Part shown: piece by piece, positions 16,350-28,190 of the stretch | Layout of the letters: every line of letters begins with the position of its first letter | How positions within the stretch are numbered: the first letter of the stretch is position 1 | DNA from: Pseudomonas sp. Ant30-3 | GTDB lineage: Bacteria > Pseudomonadota > Gammaproteobacteria > Pseudomonadales > Pseudomonadaceae | Direction: 5' to 3' | DNA length: 64,000 nt | NCBI RefSeq assembly: GCF_000690905.1 | Contig: NZ_JMCL01000094.1 | Location: 1-64,000 of the forward strand | Program-made: the position numbers and the translations under genes | Notes under the pieces: model-generated | Databases searched by the model: none | Told to the model about the DNA's origin: nothing | What the model saw: the letters and a program-made list of their open reading frames with translations, nothing else

Positions 16350-18095
16350 TCACTTGAGGACAACCTCTCCCTGATCGGCTTTCACTTTGGGCTTGATCAG
16401 GCTGAAGTCGATCAGCGCTTTCTGCTGACGCTCGTAAGGATTGCCAATCAACAGTGGTCGCGGCTTGAAACTGTCGCTGACCAGGCTCTTGCTGTGATCA
16501 AGTTCATCGAAACTCAACCCGGCCATATCCGCCCAGGTGTGGATCAGGTGCGAGCTGCTGTAAGGCCGGCCAAGGTCTGCGGCGAAATCCCAATTGTGCT
16601 TCTCTCGCCATTTTGGCGATGCCCAGGCCATGAACGGAATCGTGTACATCGGCGCCGTCGGCTTGCTCTCGTTGCGGCCCAGCGTGCTGTGGCCGGGCGA
16701 GTCAAACACGTCTTCGCCGTGGTCGGAGAGGTACAGCAGGAAGCCGTTCGGGTCGGATTTGGCGTAGTCCTTGATCAGGCTCGAGACCACGAAATCGTTG
16801 TACAGCACCGCATTGTCGTAGCTGTTGTACGTCGGCAATTGATCGTCACGTACGCCGTCGGGCACGCCGTTGCGATCCTTGAATTTGTCGAACGTCGACG
16901 GATAACGGTACTGGTAACTCATGTGTGTGCCGAGCAGATGCACGACGATCAACTTGCGTGGCGCGGCATCGGTCAGCGCCTTGTTGAACGGCGCGATCAC
17001 GTCGCCATCGTACTGCGCGGCATTCTGGTTGCGATTGTTGTTCAGGTACACCTGCTCGTCAGCCTGTTCGGAGAAGGTCGTGAGCATGGTGTTGCGCTTG
17101 GTCATGGTCTGTTGGTTGGTGATCCAGAACGTCTTGTAACCCGCCTGTTTCATCATGCTGACCAGCGACGGCGTCGACAGGTACAACCCCGGATTGTCTT
17201 CATCGGCAAAGGTCAGGACCTGTTGCAGCGCCTCGATGGTGTAGGGGCGCGGGGTGATGACGTTGTCGAAAACCGCCAGCTGATCCTTGAGTTTGTCCAG
17301 TTCAGGCGTGGTCTCGCGCGGGTAGCCGTACAGGCTCATGCGCTGACGGTTGGTCGATTCGCCGATCACCAGCACCAGCGTCTGGGGCTGATCAGCGCTG
17401 ACATCCTTGAGGTTTTTCAGCGGGGCGATCTTGCTCGCGCTGTGCAGCATGTCCTGCATGCCGGCGAGGGTGTCGAGATAGCGGTGGTACGCCACTGCCA
17501 TCTGCCACGGCACGGCCGGCTCGATGCGGGTTTCGAACTTCTCTAAACCTTCGGCAAAGCTGCCCGTGCGCATCGTTTGCTTGATCAGCGGATAACCCAC
17601 CACCGCGATTACGATGGCCGTCGCCGCCACCAGTGCGCGACCACGCGGCATGTACACCGGGCGCAGGCGCGTCCACAGGAACCAGGCGAATGCGGTGTGG
17701 GCGAGGAATGCCGCGACCATCCACCAGGCAAAGTACTGGGTCATGTACTCGCCGGCTTCAGAGATGTTCGACTCGAACATGATGAAGATGACGCTTTGCG
17801 AAAATTCCTGCTGATAGATGAAGAAGTAACCCAGGCTCGCCATCGAACAAGCCCACAGCACCGCGCCGATTACCGCCGCCATCACGCGGGTCTGTTTCGG
17901 GAACAGCAACATCGGCGCGAGCCAGATGGCACTCATCACGAAGGCCTGACGGAACCCGCTGAAACCCGAGGTGCCCGTCAGTTGGATCAGCAGTTGGGTA
18001 ATGCCCGAGAAGTACCAGAAGAACATGAACAGCCAGAGAAATCCGGGCCAATCGAAACCTTTCGCAGTCGTGTTGCTGCGTTCAAACATCGCCAT
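16350..18095 (-). CDS. cptA: Phosphoethanolamine transferase CptA
   Basis: This is a 581-aa inner-membrane enzyme of the YhjW/EptA sulfatase-like family. Five membrane helices occupy about residues 15-190 (LWLFMFFWYFSGI and following). The periplasmic alkaline-phosphatase-fold domain then follows. Metal/catalytic motifs visible are VLVIGESTNRQRMSLYGY (zinc-binding Glu), PRPYTIEALQQ (expected phosphoethanolamine-accepting Thr) and LYLSDHGEDVFDSPGHS (Asp/His ligands). Length and motifs fit E. coli CptA, which adds phosphoethanolamine to LPS core heptose. GGAG precedes the ATG. It is divergent from the large toxin-like gene. Acceptor specificity (core versus lipid A) is inferred from the subfamily only. 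Confidence 0.88.
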   Translation of the reverse strand: MAMFERSNTTAKGFDWPGFLWLFMFFWYFSGITQLLIQLTGTSGFSGFRQAFVMSAIWLAPMLLFPKQTRVMAAVIGAVLWACSMASLGYFFIYQQEFSQSVIFIMFESNISEAGEYMTQYFAWWMVAAFLAHTAFAWFLWTRLRPVYMPRGRALVAATAIVIAVVGYPLIKQTMRTGSFAEGLEKFETRIEPAVPWQMAVAYHRYLDTLAGMQDMLHSASKIAPLKNLKDVSADQPQTLVLVIGESTNRQRMSLYGYPRETTPELDKLKDQLAVFDNVITPRPYTIEALQQVLTFADEDNPGLYLSTPSLVSMMKQAGYKTFWITNQQTMTKRNTMLTTFSEQADEQVYLNNNRNQNAAQYDGDVIAPFNKALTDAAPRKLIVVHLLGTHMSYQYRYPSTFDKFKDRNGVPDGVRDDQLPTYNSYDNAVLYNDFVVSSLIKDYAKSDPNGFLLYLSDHGEDVFDSPGHSTLGRNESKPTAPMYTIPFMAWASPKWREKHNWDFAADLGRPYSSSHLIHTWADMAGLSFDELDHSKSLVSDSFKPRPLLIGNPYERQQKALIDFSLIKPKVKADQGEVVLK

Positions 18096-18346
18096 TCAGG
18101 GCTCCAGCAGATGATTCGAGGTGGCTGGCGCAGGCAGCGGCAGCAAATAGCGGACACGCAAAATTCAGCGGGCGGCCCAATGAGGAAATTATGACCAGAG
18201 TCGTGTGAAAAGTTCGTGAGCTACCCGGTTTCCCGACGGCCGTGGCGGTATCGGGTTACCGCACAGCGCGGGCAATCCTGGGTTTTGATGAGCGCTACGC
18301 AGGACGCAAACCTGCCACGCCTCAATCGCCTCCCAAGGAAAGGGAC

Positions 18347-21300
18347 ATGCCTGATCATTCGCTTGTAGCGCCTCCATTGAATGCTGGAAAAGTACTGGCT
18401 TATGCCGTTTCAACGGTCTTTGCCCATCGACCGATCGTCATCACTGCCGCGTTGAAACAATTCACCGCGGCGCTCGCCAGGCTCTACCCGGACTTGCACA
18501 TCAACGTGCTGACCACCACGCTCAACGTGCCGGGTTGGGACGTCGGGCACGAGCGCGACAACACCGTTATGCCACCGGTGGAGGACGGCGCCAGGCATTC
18601 CACGGTGCCGCTGTTTGAGGTGATGATCGCCTCGATCACCGGCAAAGCCTTGCTGTGGTTTACCTCCGGGCACTTTCTCAGCGACGCGAGCGGGCGGCGC
18701 CTGGATGTCGAGATGCGGGAAGTCGAAGCGTTACTGCGAGGTTTGCCGGACGTGATGATCGGCGCCCTGCAAACCGCACTCGCGGACTTCTGGAACGAGC
18801 CGCTGGCCGGTGAGACCAAGCGTTGGCAGTGGCTGGCCGACCTTTGCAAAGGCGCATTGCTGATCCAGCTTGCACCGGGCAACAGTGACGATCGGCTGGA
18901 TGCCGAGCAAATCCGAACGCTGCAGCAAATTGCCCATTGCCCGCAACGATCCGAGCGCCAGCAGGTGTACGGGGAGAACGCTGCTGAAGCGTTTCTGGTG
19001 CGCTATCAAACGGGCCAGGACGAAGCGCTCCGGGTCCTCACCGGCAGCGCAGTGCTGGTGACGCGTACGGTGGCTGACCGGGAAATAATCCTGCAGTTTT
19101 TCCCCGGTGGAACCGTTGAATCATTCAACACACTGCAAGCCTTCGCCGAGGCGCAACGCGTAACCGATTCGTCGACCAGCGACGTGGTGCTGGACGTTCA
19201 GCCATGGACTATAAACACCGATGTGTTCGTCACGTTGGCCCAGGCGATGCTCGACTCGCAACTGGAGCGTGTCGCCGATATGGGTGATATCGCCGGGCAG
19301 GACTTGCCAGCGCTGGAGTCGCGGTATGCCGAGATCAGTGATGTCTCAAGTTTTTTTCACGCCTCCGCTGACCACGCATCGACATCGACAATGCTCGACA
19401 ACGTGCTCGACAACCAGCCCGACTGGTTGCCGCTTGCCAGCACCGAGGACCTGCTGGCCTACAGCCGATACCTGCTGGAACTCGCGGCATTGCAGCAAGC
19501 CACGGATGGCCGGGCTTATGACGACGGCATCGACAGCGCCGCCGTGTTTGCCAGGCATGCGCTGGAGCAGGCGATGGTGGATTTCGGTCCGGCGTTCGAC
19601 CCCGACGCCTTGTTGGTCACGCAGGTTCGCTATCAGGCCGATGCACCCGGCGCTGCGACGGGCACGGTCGTCAGCCAAACCGATACCCTGACCCGGCGCG
19701 CGTTGAAAAATCTTGGTGGTCTGCTGCACGCTGCCACCACGCTACGCGACAAGAACGGCGCGCCACTGCCGGATTGGGTAAACGTCGACACTCTGCGTGA
19801 GCTGATGTCGCGAGCGGATATCGGCACGGCTTACCCACTGCTGGTCAAGCGCGAGCTGCTGGGCGACAAAGCACTGCGGCTTGAGCGGGAAACACGCTTC
19901 GCCAACCAGTTGCGCCTGCAACTGCCGATACTGGCGCTTGAATACAAAGTGACCGGCAATGGCCATGTGACCGAGGCCGGCTATCGGCAAGTGCTCGCGC
20001 TGGTGCAAGCCGAGACCGCTGCGCGCACCCTTGACCTGCAGCCGATCGTGCTCAGGGCGCTGGCCTTTGTGCTTGACGAGGCAGACCGCACAGACGTGGT
20101 GAGTAATCAGTTCGTGATCGGCCCGCAAGACACCAGCCACGGACCTTTTCTTCTGTACCGGCCGTTCTACGCACCGGTGTTCGTCGAGTGTGCGTCCTGG
20201 TCAACGCTGTTGGAGCGGATCCGCGACGACTCGTCGATCAACAAAAGCGTGCTGGATTGGCTTGAGCCCGACGCCCGCAGGATTTACAACCACGGAGGCT
20301 TCACTGAACCACATCTGCCGAGGGTGATCTTTGATGTGGACTTTCCGACGATTACGGCGGCGGCCCCACCGGTCCTGTGTGATGAAGTGGTGGTGGGCGA
20401 TGTGTTCAGCGCACTGTATCAAGCGAATGCCGACGTGCTGGTGCGCCAGGCTGACGAACAGACGGTGTCGAACGCGGAGTATCGCTGGGCGACGCTGGAG
20501 GGCTTGGGCGAAAAAGTACTCGACTCGATTCTGGGCGCGGTTCTGCCTTACCTGCGCGGTCCGGCTGCCGCTGCCGGTTGGCTGCTGACCACCGAGTCCG
20601 CCGTCTTGAGTGCCTTGCGCACCCTGGACCAGGGTGACACCGGCCCGACCCGGCAGTTGTTATTCACGCTGCTCGGACAATTGGCGATGGCAGCATTGGT
20701 TCATCGGTTTCAGCCCGGCAATGTGTCCGACCTTCCGGTTCGATTGCCCGCGTCGCGAGGCAGCGTATCCGCCCGGTATACGCCGCCCATCGCTGCCACG
20801 ACGCAAATAACCGATTCGGCCGTGGATTTTTCCATGGCCCCGTCCCGCGATTCGCGAGCGGCGCTCGAGCGCTATTTACAGGTCCATCCCGACACGGTTG
20901 GACCCGTCATAGAGGCCGCGCCGCTGCCTGGCATTCACGTGGTCGATGGCCGCTGGTACGCACGGGTTCCCGGAAGAATCTCCGGCTGGGGCTGGGCGCC
21001 GGTGACGCCGGCGCAGGGTCGCAATGTGCACCTGCTGGATCGCAGCGCCGCGCCGATCAAATGGCTGGAGCTGTGCAACAACGGCGAGGGTTTGTGGGAC
21101 ACCGCGCCTGAGTTTCGTGTACGCCATGGCGGTGGCGGTGCCAGTCGGCTGGGTGAGTACGTGTTTGGCGATCCACAGCTGAATGCCGAGCGCGCCGCCC
21201 GGACACAACGCTTGCAGGTGCTCGAGGAGCAGCGACTGGCGCTGGATAAAGAGATCAACCATGCGCGGGATGCGGGCAACGATGCCTATGTAGAATTTCA

Positions 21301-23170
21301 GCAAGAAGCGCTCAAACTGGCAGACGCCTCGAAAGGATTCGCTGAAGCGCAAGGTGCGCAACAGGCTCAATTCAAACGTGACATGGCCGCTGCGCAGCAG
21401 AAATTGCGGATATCCAATCAGACCAGACTTAAAGCGGGTGAGTTGTTCGTTGAGCTGCAACTCAAATACATCGCCCTGCTCGACAAGGTCCGGCCAGTGC
21501 TCGATGCCGATGAACATTTCCTGCGCGAAGCTCGTTACGAGTTTCTGCAAGAAAGGCTTTTGCGCTGCAGCATGACGGAATCGGCGCTGGAGAGCGTCTC
21601 CAGCACCCCGCCGGAACTGGGCTATTCCAAGGAAAGCGTTTTTCCTTTGGCCTACGACAGCCCCGACGCTGCGCTAGGCATTCCTTACAACGCGCTGTTC
21701 GAGGCGCGCAAACGAATCCTCAAGTTCTATCCGCAGCGAATAGCGGTCAGTGAGATGCTGGAGGCCACAGCTGCGGAACTCGCGTCGCTGGATGAGCAAG
21801 TATCTAAAGGAAGGCGAGCCAGCCATTTGCTCGACGCGGTGAAAACGCGAAAGCTTGACACCGACATACTGAGGATTTTCGAAGTGATCTCCATTCGGGG
21901 CGCGCTGACCGGCGACCCGTTGGTAGAGCCGAGCATGCTCGAGGCGGCTGGGCTGGAGGGCATCAGTCGTATACCCGTCGGCCGTGTGACCTGGCATCTG
22001 CTGGAACTGGATGCGGGGACAGGCTATACGCCCAACGAGCGGATTCTGCTGCTCAAGGACGCCGTGCGGCACTACACCAATGCCTTGGGCCTGGCCCATT
22101 ACCTGGAGCGGCCCGCAGGTGGGATGTCTTACGTGCCGGAAGAGTTCGTGCGCAAGTTCACTGCCCGCGTGACGGAATTTCGCAGCATGGCGGAAGAAGC
22201 GCTGGCGAAAGTCGCCCGCGCCGAAGTGCTGGGGACCGTTGACGAACCGGTCGCTGCCAGCGGCAAATCACGCTCCAAACGCACACGCAGCCCGACTCGA
22301 CGCATCATCGAGACCGCCGAAGGCATGGTCATGGGCGAGTCAAGTGACGAAACGGACGAGCCGGACGAGACCGTCGTGGCGACCGATCCGTATTCTGGGG
22401 CGCACACCACGTATTACCGGCACGACGCTGCAGAACCGATCTACACCGAGCGGCGCGTCGAATCGCCGATGACACCGGTGCCTCCGGTCAGGCCGCTGCC
22501 GGGTCTGAACAAACTGCTCAAGGATGCACGCCTGCTGCTGGCCGGACTCGCTGAGTTCAAAGCCAGGGTCAGCCAGAGCGCGAGCAGGCAACCGGAGCCC
22601 AAGAGCCAGGAAGACACGTTGGTCCGCCAGGCGAACAAGCTCGATGAAACAGCGGTAGCGATCAACCTCAGGCTCAAGGAATTTTCTCAGAGTCAGCACG
22701 ACAATGCCGTCGACCTGAACGCGCGCTTGACGGTCGCTAGTCAAGCGCTGCGGGACGAAGGTGTGCGCCTGCGCATCGAAGGGGCGCGGCGTTTGCCGCC
22801 GACCGTGGGCAATCTCGAATACCTGCTGGAAAAAGGTGAAGTGCGCATCGGCAACTCGAACTGGTCGGACAAATCCACAGCGTCAGGTGGTGCGGATTTT
22901 CTGCTTGAGTTTGAAGTGCTCGACGAAAAAGCGCTGGCCAGCAAGCATCACAAGGCACTGTGGTATGCGCATTTTCATTGCCATGAGAAGAACGCTGGAA
23001 CGATGAAGAAGGGGCACTTGAAGTTGGCGGCACTCAGGTACAAGACCTATGCCGACCAATTGCGAGAGGCGCAGACCAGTCAGATTCAGGCCATTGAAAG
23101 CGCCAATATCAGCAAAAGCGTGGCGACCAGGCTTTTCTTCAAGCGCCTGCCGCCCGGCGAACAGGGGTAA
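18347..23170 (+). CDS. Dermonecrotic-toxin-like large protein (DUF6543 type)
   Basis: This 1607-aa protein starts at ATG 18347 with AAGGAAAGGGAC in front. Its text fits, from memory of the family, the 'dermonecrotic toxin domain' (DUF6543) proteins frequent in plant-associated Pseudomonas. Matching segments are an N-terminal FAHRPIVITAALKQFTAAL, the central DWVNVDTLRELMSRADIG and KRELLGDKALRLERE, and FVIGPQDTSHGPFLLYRPFY. A long coiled-coil lies at about residues 955-1070 (QRLQVLEEQRLALDKEI onward). A basic patch KSRSKRTRSPTRR is near residue 1306. No signal peptide, membrane segment or catalytic motif is evident. It stands alone with a terminator behind it and no recognisable immunity or secretion gene beside it. 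The toxin role is inferred from family naming. Confidence 0.7.
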   Translation: MPDHSLVAPPLNAGKVLAYAVSTVFAHRPIVITAALKQFTAALARLYPDLHINVLTTTLNVPGWDVGHERDNTVMPPVEDGARHSTVPLFEVMIASITGKALLWFTSGHFLSDASGRRLDVEMREVEALLRGLPDVMIGALQTALADFWNEPLAGETKRWQWLADLCKGALLIQLAPGNSDDRLDAEQIRTLQQIAHCPQRSERQQVYGENAAEAFLVRYQTGQDEALRVLTGSAVLVTRTVADREIILQFFPGGTVESFNTLQAFAEAQRVTDSSTSDVVLDVQPWTINTDVFVTLAQAMLDSQLERVADMGDIAGQDLPALESRYAEISDVSSFFHASADHASTSTMLDNVLDNQPDWLPLASTEDLLAYSRYLLELAALQQATDGRAYDDGIDSAAVFARHALEQAMVDFGPAFDPDALLVTQVRYQADAPGAATGTVVSQTDTLTRRALKNLGGLLHAATTLRDKNGAPLPDWVNVDTLRELMSRADIGTAYPLLVKRELLGDKALRLERETRFANQLRLQLPILALEYKVTGNGHVTEAGYRQVLALVQAETAARTLDLQPIVLRALAFVLDEADRTDVVSNQFVIGPQDTSHGPFLLYRPFYAPVFVECASWSTLLERIRDDSSINKSVLDWLEPDARRIYNHGGFTEPHLPRVIFDVDFPTITAAAPPVLCDEVVVGDVFSALYQANADVLVRQADEQTVSNAEYRWATLEGLGEKVLDSILGAVLPYLRGPAAAAGWLLTTESAVLSALRTLDQGDTGPTRQLLFTLLGQLAMAALVHRFQPGNVSDLPVRLPASRGSVSARYTPPIAATTQITDSAVDFSMAPSRDSRAALERYLQVHPDTVGPVIEAAPLPGIHVVDGRWYARVPGRISGWGWAPVTPAQGRNVHLLDRSAAPIKWLELCNNGEGLWDTAPEFRVRHGGGGASRLGEYVFGDPQLNAERAARTQRLQVLEEQRLALDKEINHARDAGNDAYVEFQQEALKLADASKGFAEAQGAQQAQFKRDMAAAQQKLRISNQTRLKAGELFVELQLKYIALLDKVRPVLDADEHFLREARYEFLQERLLRCSMTESALESVSSTPPELGYSKESVFPLAYDSPDAALGIPYNALFEARKRILKFYPQRIAVSEMLEATAAELASLDEQVSKGRRASHLLDAVKTRKLDTDILRIFEVISIRGALTGDPLVEPSMLEAAGLEGISRIPVGRVTWHLLELDAGTGYTPNERILLLKDAVRHYTNALGLAHYLERPAGGMSYVPEEFVRKFTARVTEFRSMAEEALAKVARAEVLGTVDEPVAASGKSRSKRTRSPTRRIIETAEGMVMGESSDETDEPDETVVATDPYSGAHTTYYRHDAAEPIYTERRVESPMTPVPPVRPLPGLNKLLKDARLLLAGLAEFKARVSQSASRQPEPKSQEDTLVRQANKLDETAVAINLRLKEFSQSQHDNAVDLNARLTVASQALRDEGVRLRIEGARRLPPTVGNLEYLLEKGEVRIGNSNWSDKSTASGGADFLLEFEVLDEKALASKHHKALWYAHFHCHEKNAGTMKKGHLKLAALRYKTYADQLREAQTSQIQAIESANISKSVATRLFFKRLPPGEQG

Positions 23171-23181
23171 ATAACGGGCAC

Positions 23182-23230
23182 AAAAAAACCAGGCTGACCT
23201 TCTAACGGGAGGGTCTGAGCCTGGTTTTCT
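23182..23230. terminator. Strong bidirectional terminator
   Basis: AAAACCAGGCTGACC and GGGTCTGAGCCTGGTTTT form a long stem with one mismatch, with A-run before and T-run after. It serves both the toxin-like gene (+) and the convergent 63-aa gene (-). Confidence 0.9.
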
Positions 23231-23235
23231 GTCGA

Positions 23236-23427
23236 TTAATTGTGCAGCGCTTTTTTCGTCGTGACTGGCAACCGATAGTCAGCAGGTTGGAACTGCTGCA
23301 AAAGCTCTTGCAGGTGAGCGACTTCGCGCATAAGCAATTCGCGCTCATCGCGCAGCTGACGCAGTTCGTCGCGACGAATGGTGACGTACAGGGTTTGTAG
23401 GGGACGAGCGGTCATCAAATTGTCCAT
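23236..23427 (-). CDS. Small coiled-coil protein of unknown function
   Basis: The 63-aa cytoplasmic peptide is mostly one charged amphipathic helix (RRDELRQLRDERELLMREV, then HLQELLQQF), likely a short coiled coil. GAGGTG eight bases upstream of ATG 23427 supports translation. No family is recognised. It is convergent with the dermonecrotic-toxin-like gene, sharing the terminator at 23182. A functional link to that gene is possible but unsupported. Confidence 0.6.
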   Translation of the reverse strand: MDNLMTARPLQTLYVTIRRDELRQLRDERELLMREVAHLQELLQQFQPADYRLPVTTKKALHN

Positions 23428-23698
23428 GGATCACCTCGCAAGCTTGCATCAACTGTGTTCTGGCCGCTCTTCGAACGGGACATAAACACTATCGGCAGCA
23501 ATTTTGATTTCTTTCGCCCCGGATGGGAACTTTTTTATTTTTCATGGTCGTTGTGTCTTCGGCACGATTCCCGGCGTTATCTATCAGTCTCGGGCACAAT
23601 GCACGGAAACTTCGTCGCAAAGCTCTGGACTAACCCCCATTAGTCGCGTTGCGCTATAACCTTTGACACACTTTATTTGTAGTAGGGAGCATCAGTAC

Positions 23699-24675
23699 AT
23701 GCAACTCGGGATTATTGGACTGGGCCGCATGGGCGGCAATATTGCGCGGCGCCTGATGCTCAACGGTCACACCACCGTTGTGTACGACCGCAATACCGCT
23801 TTTGTCGATAACCTCGCAGCCGAAGGCTCCAAAGGCGTTATCGACCTGCCAGCCCTGGTGGCCGGCCTGGCCAAGCCGCGCGCGGTGTGGGTCATGCTGC
23901 CAGCCGGCGCGCCGACCGAAGACACCATCGAAGTACTGAGCACGTTGCTGGAACCCGGCGACACCATCATCGACGGCGGCAACACCTTTTATAAGGACGA
24001 CATCCGCCGGGCGAAAAGCCTCTCGGAAAAAGGCCTGCATTACGTTGACGTCGGCACTTCCGGCGGCGTCTGGGGCCTGGAACGCGGTTATTGCATGATG
24101 ATCGGCGGCGAAGCCGAAGTGGTCAAACGCCTCGATCCATTGTTTGCCAGCCTCGCCCCGGGCATGGGCGATATTCCGCGCACCAAGGACCGCAAGTCCG
24201 AAGATGACCGTGCCGAGCGCGGTTACATCCACGCCGGTCCTGCAGGTTCGGGACATTTCGTGAAAATGATTCACAACGGCATCGAGTACGGAATGATGCA
24301 GGCCTTCGCTGAAGGCTTCGACATTCTCAAGACCAAGGCCAGTGAAAACCTGCCGGAAGACCAGCGCTTCGACCTCAATGTCGCTGATATCGCTGAAGTC
24401 TGGCGCCGCGGCAGCGTGGTGTCGTCCTGGCTGCTCGACCTGACGGCGGACGCTCTGGCCAGCGATCCGAAACTCGAGGGTTACTCGGGTTCGGTCGCGG
24501 ACAGCGGCGAAGGTCGCTGGACCATCGAAGCTGCCATGGAGCAATCGGTGCCGGTACCGGTACTGTCGAACTCGCTGTTCTCGCGCTACCGTTCACGCGG
24601 GCAGGGCACCTTCGGCGACAAGATTCTATCGGCGCAGCGCTTCGGCTTCGGCGGCCACGTGGAGACTTCGAAAAA

Positions 24676-24679
<4 letters not shown>
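23699..24679 (+). CDS. gnd: 6-phosphogluconate dehydrogenase, decarboxylating
   Basis: The 326-aa enzyme is of the short, single-domain (YqeC/GntZ) type. It oxidatively decarboxylates 6-phosphogluconate to ribulose 5-phosphate. Motifs are the N-terminal dinucleotide site GIIGLGRMGGNIARRL, IDGGNTFYKDDIRRA, DVGTSGGVWGLERGYCMMIGG and the catalytic HFVKMIHNGIEYGMMQ. ATG at 23699 is preferred over an earlier in-frame start because it begins right at the Rossmann strand and follows AGGGAG. Its stop overlaps the zwf start by 4 bp. With zwf and the HAD gene it forms one translationally coupled operon, matching the gnd/zwfB locus of P. putida-type genomes. Confidence 0.95.
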
Positions 24680-26195
<1,516 letters not shown>

Positions 26196-26199
<4 letters not shown>

Positions 26200-27017
26200 G
26201 TGAGCCGACGCAACAACCCATTCGTTTTTTGCTGAGTGACATGGACGGCACCTTGCTGCTGCCTGATCACAGCCTCAGTCAGCGCACCATTGACGCCGTG
26301 CGCTCCCTGCGCGAGGCGGGCGTGCTGTTCAGCCTGGCGACGGGCCGGCCGCCGAAAGCCATGCTGCAACAGATCGAAGCACTCGGCGTGGACCTGCCGA
26401 CAGCGGCGTTCAACGGCGGCACGATCGTCAATCCGGACGGTACGTTGCTGGTCGCGCATTACCTACCGGCGACCGCAGCGCTGACCGCCCTGACGCTGTT
26501 TGGCGATTTGCCGGACATTGAAGTCTGGGTGTTCAGTGGCGGCGACTGGCTGCTCAAGGACCCGACCGGGCCGATGGTGCCGCGTGAGCAGAGTGGTCTG
26601 GGGTATCCGCCGGTTGTGGTCGAGTCGTTCGAACCGTACTTGTCGCGCATCGACAAGATTGTCGCAGCGAGCAACAACGCTCAACTCTTGATCGAACTGG
26701 AAGCGCAGTTAATTCCGAAAGTAGAGGGCCAGGCGCAGGTATCGCGCTCGCAACCGATCTACCTGGATGTCACTGCGCTGCTGGCGAACAAAGGTGAAGC
26801 GTTGGCGACACTCGCCAAACACCTCGGTGTGCCGCTGCAACAGACTGCCGCCATGGGCGACGGCGGCAACGACCCGCCCATGTTCCACCGCGCCGGACTG
26901 TCGATCGCCATGGGGCAGGCCGAAGACGCCGTAAAGCGCCAGGCAGACGTCGTCACCGCCGCCAACACCGAAGACGGCGCGGCCCAGGCCATCGAACGCT
27001 ACATTCTTCCGCGATAA
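26196..27017 (+). CDS. HAD-IIB (Cof-type) hydrolase
   Basis: The 273-aa phosphatase has all HAD motifs. Motif I is LLSDMDGTLL (nucleophile Asp about residue 15), motif II is SLATGRPP, the motif III Lys lies around NKGEALATLAKHLG, and motif IV is AMGDGGNDPPMF. The cap is of the C2B type. The family dephosphorylates small phosphorylated metabolites, sugar phosphates included. The 4-bp overlap with zwf suggests it acts on an intermediate or side product of the oxidative pentose-phosphate steps, which is inference. The tandem REP array begins 25 bp after its stop. Confidence 0.88.
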
Positions 27018-27041
27018 CTCAATCTCCTGTGGGAATGCCTC

Positions 27042-28135
27042 GTGGGAGCAAAGCTTGCTCGCGATGAGGCCTCCAGAGGCAGCATATATGTTGCGTGTCC
27101 CACCGCCATCGCGAGCAAGCTTGCTCCTACAGAATTTTGATGTGACTCAGATACTGTGGACGCCAAATAAACCCGTAGGAGCTGGCTTGCCAGCGATGAG
27201 GCCCGGTCAGCCAACACTAATATCGCCTGACCCACCGCCATCGCGAGCAAGCTTGCTCCCACAGGATTTTGATGTAACTCAGATACTGTGGACGGCAAAT
27301 AGCCCCGTAGGAGCTGGCTTGCCAGCGATGAGGCCGTGTCAGCCAACATCAATGCCATCTGACCCGCCGACATCGCGAGCAAGCTTGCTCCTACAGAATT
27401 TTGCTGTGACTCAGATACTGTGGACGGCAAATAACCCCGTAGGAGCTGGCTTGCCAGCGATGAGGCCGTGTCAGCCAACATCAATGCCATCTGACCCGCC
27501 GCCGTCGCGAGCAAGCTTGCTCACAGGATTTTGATGTGACTCAGATACTGTGGACGGCAAATAACCCCGTAGGAGCTGGCTTGCCAGCGATGAGGCCGTG
27601 TCAGCCAACATCAATGCCATCTGACCCGCCGACATCGCGAGCAAGCTTGCTCCTACAGAATTTTGATGTAACTCAGATACTGTGGACGGCAAATAACCCC
27701 GTAGGAGCTGGCTTGCCAGCGATGAGGCCGTGTCAGCCAACATCAATGCCCTCTGACCCACCGCCATCGCGAGCAAGCTTGCTCCTACAGAATTTTGATG
27801 TAACTCAGATACTGTGGACGGCAAATAACCCCGTAGGAGCTGGCTTGCCAGCGATGAGGCCGTGTCAGCCAACATCAATGCCATCTGACCCGCCGACATC
27901 GCGAGCAAGCTTGCTCCTACAGAATTTTGATGTGACTCGGATACTGTGGACGGCAAATAACCCCGTAGGAGCTGGCTTGCCAGCGATGAGGCCGTGTCAG
28001 CCAACATCAATGCCATCTGACCCGCCGCCGTCGCGAGCAAGCTTGCTCACAGGATTTTGATGTGACTCAGATACTGTGGACGCCAAATAAACCCAATATC
28101 GCTTGACCCACCGCCATCGCTGGCAAGCCAGATGC
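27042..28135. repeat. Tandem BIME array, eight ~132-bp units
   Basis: Units start at 27042, 27175, 27307, 27439, 27569, 27701, 27833 and 27965, with spacings of 130-133 bp, plus a degenerate half unit to about 28135. Each has an outer REP (GTAGGAGCTGGCTTGCCAGC, then GATGAGGC) and an inverted partner (CATCGCGAGCAAGCTTGCTC, then CTAC). A conserved linker GATGTGACTCAGATACTGTG leads to the next unit. The units at 27439 and 27965 share a 2-base deletion and the CCGTCGCG variant, indicating a four-unit segmental duplication. Boundary copies carry GACGCCAAATAAACCC while internal copies carry GACGGCAAATAACCCC. The array separates the gnd-zwf-HAD operon from the convergent lipoprotein gene. Confidence 0.92.
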
Positions 28136-28190
28136 AACGGTGAACCGGAGACATCAATAATTCCCCTCGATGATCGCGATCAAACACCGT

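Noticed and set aside
27055..28060. Long open frames on both strands with repeated peptide text (44-residue period)
   Set aside because: They follow from the 132-bp (3 x 44) period of the REP array, occur on both strands at once and lack ribosome sites, so they are not proteins.
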